Shown here: positions 25,383 through 34,091 of the stretch, in pieces
Position numbering within the stretch: the first letter of the stretch is position 1
Layout of the letters: the number at the start of each line of letters is the position of its first letter
DNA from: Pseudomonadales bacterium
GTDB taxonomy: Bacteria > Pseudomonadota > Gammaproteobacteria > Pseudomonadales > Azotimanducaceae
Reading direction: 5' to 3'
NCBI GenBank assembly: GCA_029248675.1
Contig: JAQWIX010000049.1
Span: 1 to 34,209 of the forward strand
DNA: 34,209 nt
Notes under the pieces: model-generated
Seen by the model: the letters and a program-made list of their open reading frames with translations, nothing else
Told to the model about the DNA's origin: nothing
The model's database searches: none
Made by a program: the position numbers and the translations under genes

Positions 25383-27563
25383 CTACATGGCATCGTAAGG
25401 ATCCACGTCAATGGACCAGCGCAGGCTAGAAGGTGTCTTGGGCTGTCCAATGCTGGCGAGGAGTCGATGCAGTTGCGGCCGGGATTCGGCAATAAGGATG
25501 AGCTGGAAGCGGGCTCGCTTGGCCACCCGTGCCATGGGTGCTGGAATAGGCCCCATGATTTGTACGTCGCCATGTGGGGTGTTGTTTTTGGTTTTTACTT
25601 GATTGAGTAGATGCCCTTTGCACTGCTGTAAAAATTCTAGGGCGATCTGCGGATCGAAAGCCTCGGCTCGGAGCATGGCCATGGGCTGACCGGGTGGCAG
25701 TCCTGCGTCTAAACGGCTGTTCAACTCGGCTTGGGCAAAGCTGCTATAGCCATGGGCCATGAGCCGTTTCAGCAATGGGTTTTCCGGCTGATGGGACTGA
25801 ATCCAAACCTGGCCCGGGCGTTCTGCGCGACCGGCCCTACCAGCCACCTGCACGATCAACTGAGCTGTTCGTTCTGGCGCCCGAAAGTCCGGGCTAAGAA
25901 AACCGGCGTCAGCGTTCACCACGGCAACGAGGGTCACCTGAGGAAAGTGGTGTCCCTTTGCCAACATTTGGGTGCCGACCATGATGCAGGGTCGACCTTG
26001 GTGAATCTGCTCCAGCTGGCTATTGAGTTGGTTCGTTGTCCGGGTGGTATCCCGGTCAATCCGATACAAGGGAACGCCGGGGAATAGCTCAGCCAAGGTT
26101 TCCTCGGCTCGCTGGGTACCAACGCCTATGGGCAGCAGGTCGGTGTGACCGCAGTGCTCACAACGCTCTGGTAGGGCGAAACGTAGGCTGCAGTGGTGGC
26201 AGACCATTTGTTCTGGGCGCCGGTGCAGGGTGAGCTTGGCGTCACAATCGGAGCACACGCACTGCCAGCCGCAGCTTTGGCAAAGTAGGGTTGGCGCAAA
26301 ACCCCGTCGGTTTAGATAAATCAGCACCTGTCCCGTGGCAGCCAAGTGTTGGCGAATAATCCGAATCAGCGTGTCAGAAAAGCCACCGCGTAGACTCTGT
26401 CCGCGCATGTCGATGACGTCGAAGCTGGGCATCAGGGCGCCACCGGCGCGCTGAGTGATCTCAAGGTGCCGGTAACGCCCCCGCTGGACGTTGTACAAAG
26501 ATTCCAGCGACGGTGTGGCGGATCCCAAAAGCAATGGGATGTTGGCGCTTTGGGCTCGCTTTACGGTCAGGTCCCGAGCGGAATAGCGAAGGCCTTCCTG
26601 CTGTTTATAGGAGCTGTCGTGTTCCTCGTCGACGATGATTAAACCTAAGTCGGCAAACGGCGTGAATACTGCCGAGCGGGTGCCGATTAAGACCCGGATA
26701 TCGCCGGACCGGCAGCGCAGCCAGGTTTGGAGGCGCTGCTGATCCGTTAGGCCCGAGTGCATGATGCCGACGCCGGCAAAACGATTTTCGAACCGTGCCA
26801 AGGTTTGTGGCGTTAGGGCGATCTCTGGGACTAGAACAAGCACTTGTTTGCCCTGCTCCAACACCGGCGCCATGACTTGAAGATACACTTCGGTTTTACC
26901 GGAGCCGGTGACACCTTCAAGCAGGAAGGTCGCAAATTGCTTTGTCTTGGTTACGGCTTCAATGGCCTGAGCCTGCTCTGGCGTTGCTGTTAGCGGTGGG
27001 TCCAAGGCCGTCGAGTCGGTTGAATGTTTTCGCTCCACGACGCCAAGGGTTTCGAGCTTCCTCAGCATGGGGCGATTAAAGCCCGCCGACTCTAAATCTG
27101 GGCCGGTTACCGGCGCCCCGGCCAACTGCATGTGTTGGACAAAGGCTTGCTGAGTTTTGGCCCTCGGACTGGCGGCAGAGGGATCCAGAAGATGCCACAG
27201 ATCCGGTGGTGGCGGTGGCTTGATCTCAAAGTCTGACCCCTTGCGCGCAGCGCTGGGTAAAATGGTGGCTAGTACTTCTCCTAACGGGTAGTGGTAGTAG
27301 CCGCTCATCCATTGGGCAAGGTCCAGCAGCTCTTCGGCAATGGCTGCGTCAGCGTCAAGAATCTCCAGTACTGCCTTGGTGTTGTCGTGAGGCGTGTCCA
27401 CCGTCGTGCTGATACACACCCCGATAACCTCGCTACGACCAAAAGGCACGCGCAACCGCGCGCCCACCTTGGGCACATCGGTGGATCCATCGACGTGGTA
27501 GTCGTAGACCGAGTGTAGTGGCCTAGGAACGGCGACTTGAATTACGTGGTGGTTGCTGGCCAT
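25383..27563 (-). CDS. priA: Primosomal replication-restart helicase PriA
   Basis: A 726-aa DEAH-type 3'-to-5' helicase that reloads the replisome at abandoned forks. The N-terminal DNA-binding region begins 'HVIQVAVPRPLHSVYDYHV'. The helicase core has Walker A 'LEGVTGSGKTEVYLQ', 'IIVDEEHDSSYKQQEGLRYSARDL' and 'LLLGSATPSLES'. The Cys-rich zinc region follows 'NRRGFAPTLLCQSCGWQCVCSDCDAKL' with further Cys pairs at 'CHHCSLRF' and 'CEHCGHTD'. Motif VI is 'QVAGRAGRAERPG'. ATG at 27563 is chosen ('MASNHHVIQV'); the frame is open 29 codons further but that part lacks similarity and overlaps the promoter gap with rpmE. Confidence 0.97.
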   Translation of the reverse strand: MASNHHVIQVAVPRPLHSVYDYHVDGSTDVPKVGARLRVPFGRSEVIGVCISTTVDTPHDNTKAVLEILDADAAIAEELLDLAQWMSGYYHYPLGEVLATILPSAARKGSDFEIKPPPPPDLWHLLDPSAASPRAKTQQAFVQHMQLAGAPVTGPDLESAGFNRPMLRKLETLGVVERKHSTDSTALDPPLTATPEQAQAIEAVTKTKQFATFLLEGVTGSGKTEVYLQVMAPVLEQGKQVLVLVPEIALTPQTLARFENRFAGVGIMHSGLTDQQRLQTWLRCRSGDIRVLIGTRSAVFTPFADLGLIIVDEEHDSSYKQQEGLRYSARDLTVKRAQSANIPLLLGSATPSLESLYNVQRGRYRHLEITQRAGGALMPSFDVIDMRGQSLRGGFSDTLIRIIRQHLAATGQVLIYLNRRGFAPTLLCQSCGWQCVCSDCDAKLTLHRRPEQMVCHHCSLRFALPERCEHCGHTDLLPIGVGTQRAEETLAELFPGVPLYRIDRDTTRTTNQLNSQLEQIHQGRPCIMVGTQMLAKGHHFPQVTLVAVVNADAGFLSPDFRAPERTAQLIVQVAGRAGRAERPGQVWIQSHQPENPLLKRLMAHGYSSFAQAELNSRLDAGLPPGQPMAMLRAEAFDPQIALEFLQQCKGHLLNQVKTKNNTPHGDVQIMGPIPAPMARVAKRARFQLILIAESRPQLHRLLASIGQPKTPSSLRWSIDVDPYDAM

Positions 27564-27699
27564 AGGGCATTCTACGGTGGCGAGGCCAGATCTTGATAGT
27601 TCTGGGTGATAACTTACTTGTTTGGCTCTCCTTAATAGTTGCGGGGGCAAACGCTTCTGTTAAACTTCGCGCCCGATTTAGAACAAGCAAGTAGCGGAT

Positions 27700-27918
27700 A
27701 TGAAAGCTGAAATTCATCCCGAGTACCACGCCATCAATGCAAGCTGCAGCTGCGGTAACAAGATGGAAATTGGTTCAACACTGGCAGACGACCTGCATTT
27801 GGACGTCTGCTCTAGCTGCCACCCCTTTTACACGGGTAAGCAAAAGACTATCGATTCTGGCGGCCGTGTTGAGAAATTCCGTCAGCGATTTGCCAAGCGC
27901 ACCAGCTCCGGCACTTAG
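27700..27918 (+). CDS. rpmE: 50S ribosomal protein L31 (zinc-binding type)
   Basis: A 72-aa ribosomal protein. '[28 protein letters not shown]' and '[31 protein letters not shown]' are the family blocks. Four Cys (CxC and CxxC) identify the zinc-containing C+ form, in contrast to the Cys-free form used under zinc starvation. It is divergent from priA, a conserved neighbour pair. Confidence 0.97.
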   Translation: MKAEIHPEYHAINASCSCGNKMEIGSTLADDLHLDVCSSCHPFYTGKQKTIDSGGRVEKFRQRFAKRTSSGT

Positions 27919-27972
27919 CCGGGTGGTCCATCACGGGTAGTGGTGGGCAGAGGACCTTAGGAACCGTCAAAC

Positions 27973-28013
27973 CCAAGCCTAGCGTGGGAAAGCTTTCCAA
28001 CACGCTAGCTTGG
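27973..28013. repeat. Long imperfect palindrome downstream of rpmE
   Basis: CCAAG-C-CTAGCGTG pairs with CACGCTAG-CTTGG, 13 bp with one bulged C, around an inner palindrome GGAAAGCTTTCC. No T-run follows on either strand, so it is not a textbook terminator. It lies in the rpmE/mrcA convergent gap (27919-28126), ahead of the true terminator at 28064. Confidence 0.65.
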
Positions 28014-28063
28014 TGAAGAAGAGGTCAGTAGCGACGACGCGAACAATAGGTGCCGCGAACAAT

Positions 28064-28087
28064 AAAGGAGAGAGATCTCCTTTTTTT
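28064..28087 (+). terminator. Rho-independent terminator after rpmE
   Basis: AAAGGAGA-GAGA-TCTCCTTT forms a perfect 8-bp stem with a 4-nt loop and runs into TTTT on the plus strand. On the minus strand the stem ends in TTTATT, so it may also terminate convergent mrcA. Confidence 0.85.
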
Positions 28088-28126
28088 GTGCCCGATGCTG
28101 GGGCCTTTTGACGATCGTAAGATCGG

Positions 28127-30799
28127 TTAAAACAAATCCACCGCCCGAATTTCTTCGCTGCTGACATCGCCTTTTTTGATGGTCACTGCGGGATCCGGCG
28201 CAAATTCAGCTAAAAAAACTTCGTCAAGGGCCGAGGGGTTGCTGGGGTATGTCGGCTGTCCGGTCTCTCGATCTATGCGCAAATTTACGACCCCGGGGGG
28301 TTGGGGCAGCATTTGCTCGGGTACGCCGTCGAGGGCGTCGCGCATGAAATCGATCCAAATGGGTAGCGGTATATTCGAGCCGTAAGCGTTTCGCCCTAAC
28401 GCTTCCTGATCTTTAAAGCCTACCCAGACGCTGGCGACGAGACTGGAGTTGAACCCATTAAACCAAGTATCCGACGCATCGTTGGTGGTGCCGGTCTTTC
28501 CAGCAAGGTCATTGCGGCCCAGGGCCCTAGCCCTTCGGCCAGTACCGAGCTTGATGACGTCGCGAAGCATGGATTGCATGATGAAGGCATTGCGCTCGTC
28601 GAGTACACGCTGTGCTACCACGACAGAGGTTTCGTTTGGCTTAGCGCTCTCCGCTTCCGCCAGCAGTCTGTCGAGAATCGTTGAGGCCAGCCAATCCATC
28701 TTAGGTTCCTTGGCTGGCTCTGCGCCCTTTGTTGAACGATTCTCTTGTTCCACTGCAATCTGCGGGTCCGGGCAAGACGAACACACTCTGGCGGGGGTTG
28801 CGGCGAATAGCACGATGCCCTGCTGATCGACCAGTCGATCTACGATGTAGGGTTCCACCAAATAACCGCCATTGGCCAACACAGCATAGGCTTTGGCCAT
28901 ATCAACTGGCGCCACGGTCATGGTGCCGCCACCAAGGGCGAGCTGGGTATTGCGCGGAAATGACGTCATATCGAAGCCAAACTTGCGCACATCGCGAAGT
29001 ACTCGCCCGGCACCGATTTTCAGCAACACGCGCATGGAGACTAAGTTGATGGAGCGATACAGAGCTTCACGCAAACGCGTTGGCCCGTTGTATCGGTTGT
29101 TGTCGTTTTCTGGCCGGTATTGAGATTCCAAATTAGCGTCCTCGAAAACTAAGGGCGCATCAAGAAAGATATCTGCTGGGGTAATGCCTCGACTGAGCGC
29201 TGAGCTGTAGACAAAGGGTTTGAAGCCAGACCCCGGTTGACGCTGGGCTTGCAGGGCGTAGTTGTACTGGTTGCGATAAAAATCGTAGCCGCCCATCAGT
29301 GCCCGTATGGCCCCATCGTTTGGATCAATGGCGATCAAGGCGCCCTGAATTTCGGGCAGCTGAGTCAGCAGCCAAGTGGCTTGTTCCTGCTGCGTTGGGG
29401 GTTTTACGTTCACCCGAACGATGTCACCCACGGCTAGTATGTCATCCATCCGTTGAGGTCTAGGGCCCAGTTCGTCCACAGAAATGTAGGCCCTCGCCCA
29501 CTTGCTGGCTTCCAAGGTGATGGATCCAATGTCGCCATCCTTGGTCACAAACTCCGCGCTATCCTCGGTAAGCTTTACAACCACAGCCGGTGTTTGTTGC
29601 TCGAACGTAGTAAAGCTCTCAAGTTCAGCTTTGATGCTTGCAACGACTTGGGTTTCTTTTGTTTCCGAGTTGTCGCTATCCGGCGGAGTTACCAAGTCTG
29701 ATTGCTGGGGCGCATCCAAGGATGGACGTTCCAGCTGCTCACCAACCGTTCCGAAGGTCTGATCGAGGTCAGTGAGCAACGCTGGGGACACTCGACCTTC
29801 GGGTCCGCGGTAGCCGTGGTCTTGATCGTACTTAAGTAGCCCGTGTCGCAGCGCCTGCATTGCCGACCGCTGTTGCGCGCTATCTAAGGTCGTATAAATC
29901 TCGTAACCACCTGTATATAGATCCGGCACAAGCCCGGTGACTTGCTGTCTTGCCCACTCCGCAACATAAGGGCTGGGTAAGTCTAGCTCGCGGGCATAGA
30001 CCTTGGCGGTAATGGGCGCGGCGAATGCCTCGTCGTACTGAGCTCTAGTAATCGACTGTTGAGACAGCATGCGACCCAGCACTTGGTTGCGGCGGCGTAG
30101 TGCCCACTCGGGTCCGTTGATGGGATTGCCGGCTTCCGGCCGCTGGGGGGTGCCAGCCAGCATGGCAAGCTGGGCTAAGGTTAACTGGTTCAGAGATTTA
30201 CCGTAGTAAGTAACCGCCGCAGCTTCGGCTCCATAGGCACGTTTGCCGAAGGGAACGAGATTGACATACAGCTCAAGAATCTCGTCCTTGCTGAGCTTTT
30301 GCTCGATTTTCAATGACAGCAGCATTTCTTTGAACTTGCGTAAAAAGCTGCGTTCAAGGGTGAAGGAAACATTTCGGGCAAGCTGCATGGTGATGGTGCT
30401 CGCGCCACCTAGTCGCTCGTTTCCGATGCCTGCGAGACTGGCCGCTAGCTGCATGACGTCATTGGCTAGGGAAATGTAGTCAATACCATGGTGCTGATAG
30501 AAGCGTTTGTCTTCGGTATCTAAAATCGCGTTGATGAAATCTTGAGGAACATCCTCTAATGCGATTGGGATTAGCCGTCTTTCGCCAAATTCGCCAATCA
30601 GTTCCCCGTCCTTGGCATAAATGCGCAGAGGAGCTTCTAACGTGACATTGCGGAACGTTGAAGCTTCTGGAATCTGTGGATCGAGATAGATGTAGGTGGC
30701 AGATACCCCGATAACGACGGTACAGAGAGTCGCCAAAGCAAAAAGGCTGAGGACTCTTAAGACCGGATGCTTGCGCTTAGACCGCTTGGGGCTGTTCAT
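28127..30799 (-). CDS. mrcA: Penicillin-binding protein 1A (PBP1a)
   Basis: An 890-aa bifunctional class A PBP that polymerises and cross-links peptidoglycan in the periplasm. It has a short basic N-terminus and one membrane helix ('VLSLFALATLCTVVIGVSATYIYL'). The GT51 glycosyltransferase includes 'ILDTEDKRFYQHHGID' and 'GGASTITMQLARN'. An OB-like insert (about 380-480, with an acidic 'PPDSDNSETKETQ' loop) follows. The transpeptidase has the SxxK Ser in 'QPGSGFKPFVYSSAL', SxN in 'YRSINLVSMRV' and KTG in 'GKTGTTND'. ATG at 30799 ('MNSPKRSKRKH') is chosen over an extension. It is divergent from the pilus/competence ORF, as mrcA/ponA is from pilM/hofM elsewhere. Confidence 0.96.
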   Translation of the reverse strand: MNSPKRSKRKHPVLRVLSLFALATLCTVVIGVSATYIYLDPQIPEASTFRNVTLEAPLRIYAKDGELIGEFGERRLIPIALEDVPQDFINAILDTEDKRFYQHHGIDYISLANDVMQLAASLAGIGNERLGGASTITMQLARNVSFTLERSFLRKFKEMLLSLKIEQKLSKDEILELYVNLVPFGKRAYGAEAAAVTYYGKSLNQLTLAQLAMLAGTPQRPEAGNPINGPEWALRRRNQVLGRMLSQQSITRAQYDEAFAAPITAKVYARELDLPSPYVAEWARQQVTGLVPDLYTGGYEIYTTLDSAQQRSAMQALRHGLLKYDQDHGYRGPEGRVSPALLTDLDQTFGTVGEQLERPSLDAPQQSDLVTPPDSDNSETKETQVVASIKAELESFTTFEQQTPAVVVKLTEDSAEFVTKDGDIGSITLEASKWARAYISVDELGPRPQRMDDILAVGDIVRVNVKPPTQQEQATWLLTQLPEIQGALIAIDPNDGAIRALMGGYDFYRNQYNYALQAQRQPGSGFKPFVYSSALSRGITPADIFLDAPLVFEDANLESQYRPENDNNRYNGPTRLREALYRSINLVSMRVLLKIGAGRVLRDVRKFGFDMTSFPRNTQLALGGGTMTVAPVDMAKAYAVLANGGYLVEPYIVDRLVDQQGIVLFAATPARVCSSCPDPQIAVEQENRSTKGAEPAKEPKMDWLASTILDRLLAEAESAKPNETSVVVAQRVLDERNAFIMQSMLRDVIKLGTGRRARALGRNDLAGKTGTTNDASDTWFNGFNSSLVASVWVGFKDQEALGRNAYGSNIPLPIWIDFMRDALDGVPEQMLPQPPGVVNLRIDRETGQPTYPSNPSALDEVFLAEFAPDPAVTIKKGDVSSEEIRAVDLF

Positions 30800-31004
30800 A
30801 TGGCTGGTTTCTGCTGCCAGAAGAGATCGGACGTTGCGGGGAAAGCATAGCAAAATGGATCTGGCAGAACACTGACCCAGTTGTCAGATCTGGCCGGATA
30901 TCGAGAGGCAGAACGCTTACATTGAAATCAGAGCGGATGTCTCGTTAAGCGATGCTCCGCTCGCCATCCTCGGTTTCACATTAGACAGGCGTCGTGGTGG
31001 CTTG

Positions 31005-34000
31005 ATGAGAGGATTGAACGCCGAGAAGACTGAAAAAGCTGATGACACAGACAGGATCGATGAGGCAAACAGGATCGATGAAACGGACAGAATCGGTGAA
31101 ATAGAGAAAATCGATGAAATAGAAAGAACCGATGAAATAGAAAGAATCGATAAAACAGACCGCCCTGACCTGACGGGCATTCGTAGCCGCTCGGCTCTTC
31201 GCTTCTCAAACCCCTTGGTTCGAGCACGGGGGCTCTTTAGATTCTTTGGATTCGACGATCCGGCCTCTGTCAGCGGTGTGCTGGGGTTTTGTTTTCATGG
31301 TGATAGCGGGGCGGTTTGCTACCTAGCCCATCACCGAGGGAGGGGGGCGTATCGCCGGCCCTCGCTGGAGGGTTCTTGCTTTGTGCTCGTCAATAGTGAG
31401 ATCTGGCAGATTGAAGAGCCTGATGGTCTGTCTGTGTACCAGCGGTGCCAGCGAGTATTTGACCTGCCCGTTGGCGGCCCGTTTCCCCAAGTTTGGGTGA
31501 GTACCAATCTGGCCTCGGGCGCAGAGGCTGCCGTCAGCGTGCCAGGGTCCTTACACCGCACACTGGTTTTTTCCGCAGCCCAAGAACTGGGGCAATTCGC
31601 GTCTCGTGCCGCCGCTGATTTGTTGGGTTCTGGTCGTGGTGAAAGCTGGTTGGAGCAGGCAAAAGCCGAAGAGCCCCCGGCTTTTGACTACACGTTGCTT
31701 CGCGTATCGCTAGAACCGGAGGCTGTCCAGCCGCCGGTTGCCCAGCGCGACCACCCGCCCGAAAAAACTTTTTCGAAGTCTGCTAGTGCCCAAGCTAGGC
31801 TTTGGTGGATGGCGGGTTACGCAGCTTCGAATCTGTTGACCCAGTTGCAGGGGCACGGTCTTACAGTTGCCGGCGTGACGCCAGATGGTGTGGCCTTGTA
31901 CTGGGGTTTGGAGCGCCTGTGGCAGGAGTCTAATTCCGATTTAAGCGCTCTGGGCGGCCCCTGGGCGTTGGTGGAAGATAGTGATCAGCCTAGCCTATGG
32001 CTTTATTCCGGGCCTTGGTTTCAAAGCCGCCTACTGGTGGATTCGCTGGATGCTTTGCAAACTTTGGATTTAGAGGAACAGACCAAAATCGTTCTCTGGC
32101 TGACCACGAAAGACACCGTCGAGGCGTTAGCAGATTCGTTGGCTGAGACGTGGACCGTCTTTGACAATACGCTATCGCGCTGGTCGAGGGGTAGGCGCTA
32201 CCCCGGTCCAACGTTAGAGATACCATCGATTATCGCCCTAGGAAGTGCATTGCAGGGCAGTCGACAGCCCTCAGGTGATTGGCAGAAGGAAGATGCACCT
32301 CCAAGGATAAACTTGCTGCCTTGGCGAGGGGCATGGCTGCAACGTCGCCAAGGTCAACTTTACTGCCAGTTTGTTGGCCTGGCCCTCGTGTTTTCCGCAT
32401 GCGCTTATGCATGGTTCGAAGTGTTTCAGCGCAAAGCAGACTTCAGCCACCGGTTGTTGACCGACGCAAGGGCGGAGCATCAGAAAATTCTGGAGGCCCA
32501 GCAACAGGCCCAAGCCCAAGACCATGCTCGCGCCGCTCGTAAGGCAGCACTGGCGCAACTTGATGTTCATGGAAAGTACGGCCAGCGCCAATTGCTTACC
32601 GTTGAGGCCCTGTTGGCATTGATGCCAGAGTGCTTGGTGATTTGTCGAATTGCTCTCACCGAACGTTCGGCAACGATTTTTGGTTCTGCATCAAATGTGA
32701 ACCGCCAGTGTTCTTTCTGCCTAAGCCGCCTATGGCGGTCGCCTTGGCCTGCTCGCGTCGCGTTTTTGTCGGTGCTCTGCAGTATGGGAACGACTCTTGC
32801 TGCAAGTCTTGATCACGAATCTAAAAAAACCTCGATCCTTGCTGCCTCCGATTCCTTGTCGGCTCCGGGCGCTGAGTTGCGCCTGAATTTACAGCTTCAG
32901 GATGCCCCCGTGCGAGATCTGATTCAGCTCCTAGCCCATCAAAAAGGTATCAGCGTTTTAGTCAGTGAGGAGGTGTCAGGCAGACTGTCCATGAACTTGG
33001 TGGATGTGGCCTGGTCTGATGCTTGGGCTACTACGCTGTCAGCTGCCGGGCTCGCTGAACGAGTTCGACAAGGCATCCGCTTCGTGGCTCCGGCTGAGGC
33101 ACTTGCCGCCCAGGAAACCCAAGCGTTGAGCGATGCGCAAACCGTTGAGAAGCTTGTGCCGTTAAAAACCGTCGTGATTCGTGTCCGCTATGCTCGCGCC
33201 AATCTTCTGATTAAGCACTTAGCTGCAGATAAAGCCGGGCTGTCGGATCGCGGTAAGGTTTTTGTGGATGAGCGTCTTAACGCCTTGATTATTCGAGATG
33301 CGCCGAGTCGGCTGGAGGCATTGCGTCACTTGGTTGAATTGTTGGATGTGCCGCTTTCTCAAGTGGCGATCGAGGCACGAATAGTGACTGCCAGCGACAG
33401 CTTGAACCAACAGCTTGGTATAGCTTGGCAGACGGCGTTTAGCTCTGTAGCAACTACGGATGGTGCCACTGATGTTGGCAGCAATTCGATAAATACCTTG
33501 GTGGCCACTACGGCTTTGTCGACCGCTTCTCCGGCCTCGACTTTGGCGCTTGGGGTTCTTCGTCCTGGCATTGCCATAGATGCACAGCTGTCTTCCCTAG
33601 TTGAGCAGGGGCGAGCGCGGGTCTTGGCCAAGCCGAAAATCCTCACCATGGATCAGTCGTTGGCATCCATTCAGTCCGGCGTACAAATTCCCTATCAAGA
33701 AACCAGTCGCAGCGGGGCCACGTCCACATCGTTTAAAGATGCGGTGTTGTCTTTGCACGTCCGGCCTCAGGTCACCCCGGATTACAATATTCTGATGCAG
33801 CTAAAGGTGAAGCAGGACACGGTAGGCCAGATTTTCAATGGCGTGCCGTCAATTAACACGAACGAGATGCAAACAAATGTGCTGGTGGGGAACGGTCAGA
33901 CATTGGTCTTGGGAGGTATTTTGCAGGAGGACGAAAACGACGCGCGGCGCAAAACGCCTATCTTGGGAGACCTGCCTTTTGTTGGTCGTTTGTTCCGGCG

Positions 34001-34091
34001 CAAGATCAAACGTAAGGACCAGCAGGAACTGTTGGTCTTTATCACGCCGACCCTAGTAGCAAACGAGCCGGTTGCAACCACCCTTGATTAA
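31005..34091 (+). CDS. Single-frame PilM/PilN/secretin (PilQ/HofQ) fusion
   Basis: An uninterrupted 1028-aa frame joins three type IV pilus/competence components. (1) An 18-bp repeat-encoded acidic N-terminus at 31029-31172. (2) A PilM/HofM-like region at about 31230-32260, with 'WWMAGYAASNLLTQLQGHGL' and the PilM-type end 'IPSIIALGSALQG'; no ATP-binding motif is clear. (3) PilN-like: 'RINLLPWRGAWLQRR' at 32304, one membrane helix, a Gln/Ala coiled coil and 'LLALMPECLV'. (4) A short secretin from about 32697: signal-like 'VAFLSVLCSMGTTLAAS', an STN domain, an N1 domain ('VFVDERLNALIIRDAPSRLEAL') and the secretin core ending 'VLGGILQEDENDARRKTPILGDLPFVGRLFRR'. There is no AMIN domain. No PilO or PilP lies between. 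It starts at ATG 31005 or a later codon. It might be translated as separate proteins. Confidence 0.8.
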   Translation: MRGLNAEKTEKADDTDRIDEANRIDETDRIGEIEKIDEIERTDEIERIDKTDRPDLTGIRSRSALRFSNPLVRARGLFRFFGFDDPASVSGVLGFCFHGDSGAVCYLAHHRGRGAYRRPSLEGSCFVLVNSEIWQIEEPDGLSVYQRCQRVFDLPVGGPFPQVWVSTNLASGAEAAVSVPGSLHRTLVFSAAQELGQFASRAAADLLGSGRGESWLEQAKAEEPPAFDYTLLRVSLEPEAVQPPVAQRDHPPEKTFSKSASAQARLWWMAGYAASNLLTQLQGHGLTVAGVTPDGVALYWGLERLWQESNSDLSALGGPWALVEDSDQPSLWLYSGPWFQSRLLVDSLDALQTLDLEEQTKIVLWLTTKDTVEALADSLAETWTVFDNTLSRWSRGRRYPGPTLEIPSIIALGSALQGSRQPSGDWQKEDAPPRINLLPWRGAWLQRRQGQLYCQFVGLALVFSACAYAWFEVFQRKADFSHRLLTDARAEHQKILEAQQQAQAQDHARAARKAALAQLDVHGKYGQRQLLTVEALLALMPECLVICRIALTERSATIFGSASNVNRQCSFCLSRLWRSPWPARVAFLSVLCSMGTTLAASLDHESKKTSILAASDSLSAPGAELRLNLQLQDAPVRDLIQLLAHQKGISVLVSEEVSGRLSMNLVDVAWSDAWATTLSAAGLAERVRQGIRFVAPAEALAAQETQALSDAQTVEKLVPLKTVVIRVRYARANLLIKHLAADKAGLSDRGKVFVDERLNALIIRDAPSRLEALRHLVELLDVPLSQVAIEARIVTASDSLNQQLGIAWQTAFSSVATTDGATDVGSNSINTLVATTALSTASPASTLALGVLRPGIAIDAQLSSLVEQGRARVLAKPKILTMDQSLASIQSGVQIPYQETSRSGATSTSFKDAVLSLHVRPQVTPDYNILMQLKVKQDTVGQIFNGVPSINTNEMQTNVLVGNGQTLVLGGILQEDENDARRKTPILGDLPFVGRLFRRKIKRKDQQELLVFITPTLVANEPVATTLD
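31029..31172 (+). repeat. 18-bp in-frame tandem repeat (about 8 units)
   Basis: Units begin at 31029, 31047, 31065, 31083, 31101, 31119, 31137 and 31155, each 18 bp, with a core reading AGAATCGATGAA. They encode a six-residue pattern of the type (T/I)-(D/E)-R-I-D-E, for example TDRIDE, ANRIDE, IEKIDE and IERIDK. The first and last units are degenerate. The codons ATA, AGA and AGG dominate, unlike the neighbouring genes. Because the unit is a multiple of three, copy-number change would not shift the frame. Confidence 0.9.
32697..34091 (+). other. Possible separate start of the secretin within the fusion ORF
   Basis: An in-frame GTG at 32697 would give a 464-aa secretin. It would have a basic N-terminal region, a hydrophobic core and Ala-Ala-Ser near position 37, a plausible Sec signal peptide. 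The length is close to HofQ/ComE-type secretins. No convincing Shine-Dalgarno precedes it. Upstream, a TTG at 32250 with AGGAAG at correct spacing could similarly start a PilN-like protein. These are alternatives to translation as one polyprotein. Confidence 0.35.

Noticed and set aside
31029-31172. CRISPR-like or noncoding satellite array
   Set aside because: Units are contiguous 18-mers with no spacers and preserve a reading frame, so it is a tandem minisatellite, not a CRISPR.
30917-31180. Minus-strand hydrophobic Leu/Ser/Ile-rich ORF over the repeat
   Set aside because: It is the antisense shadow of the repeat: periodic composition, no start signal, no similarity to a membrane protein family.
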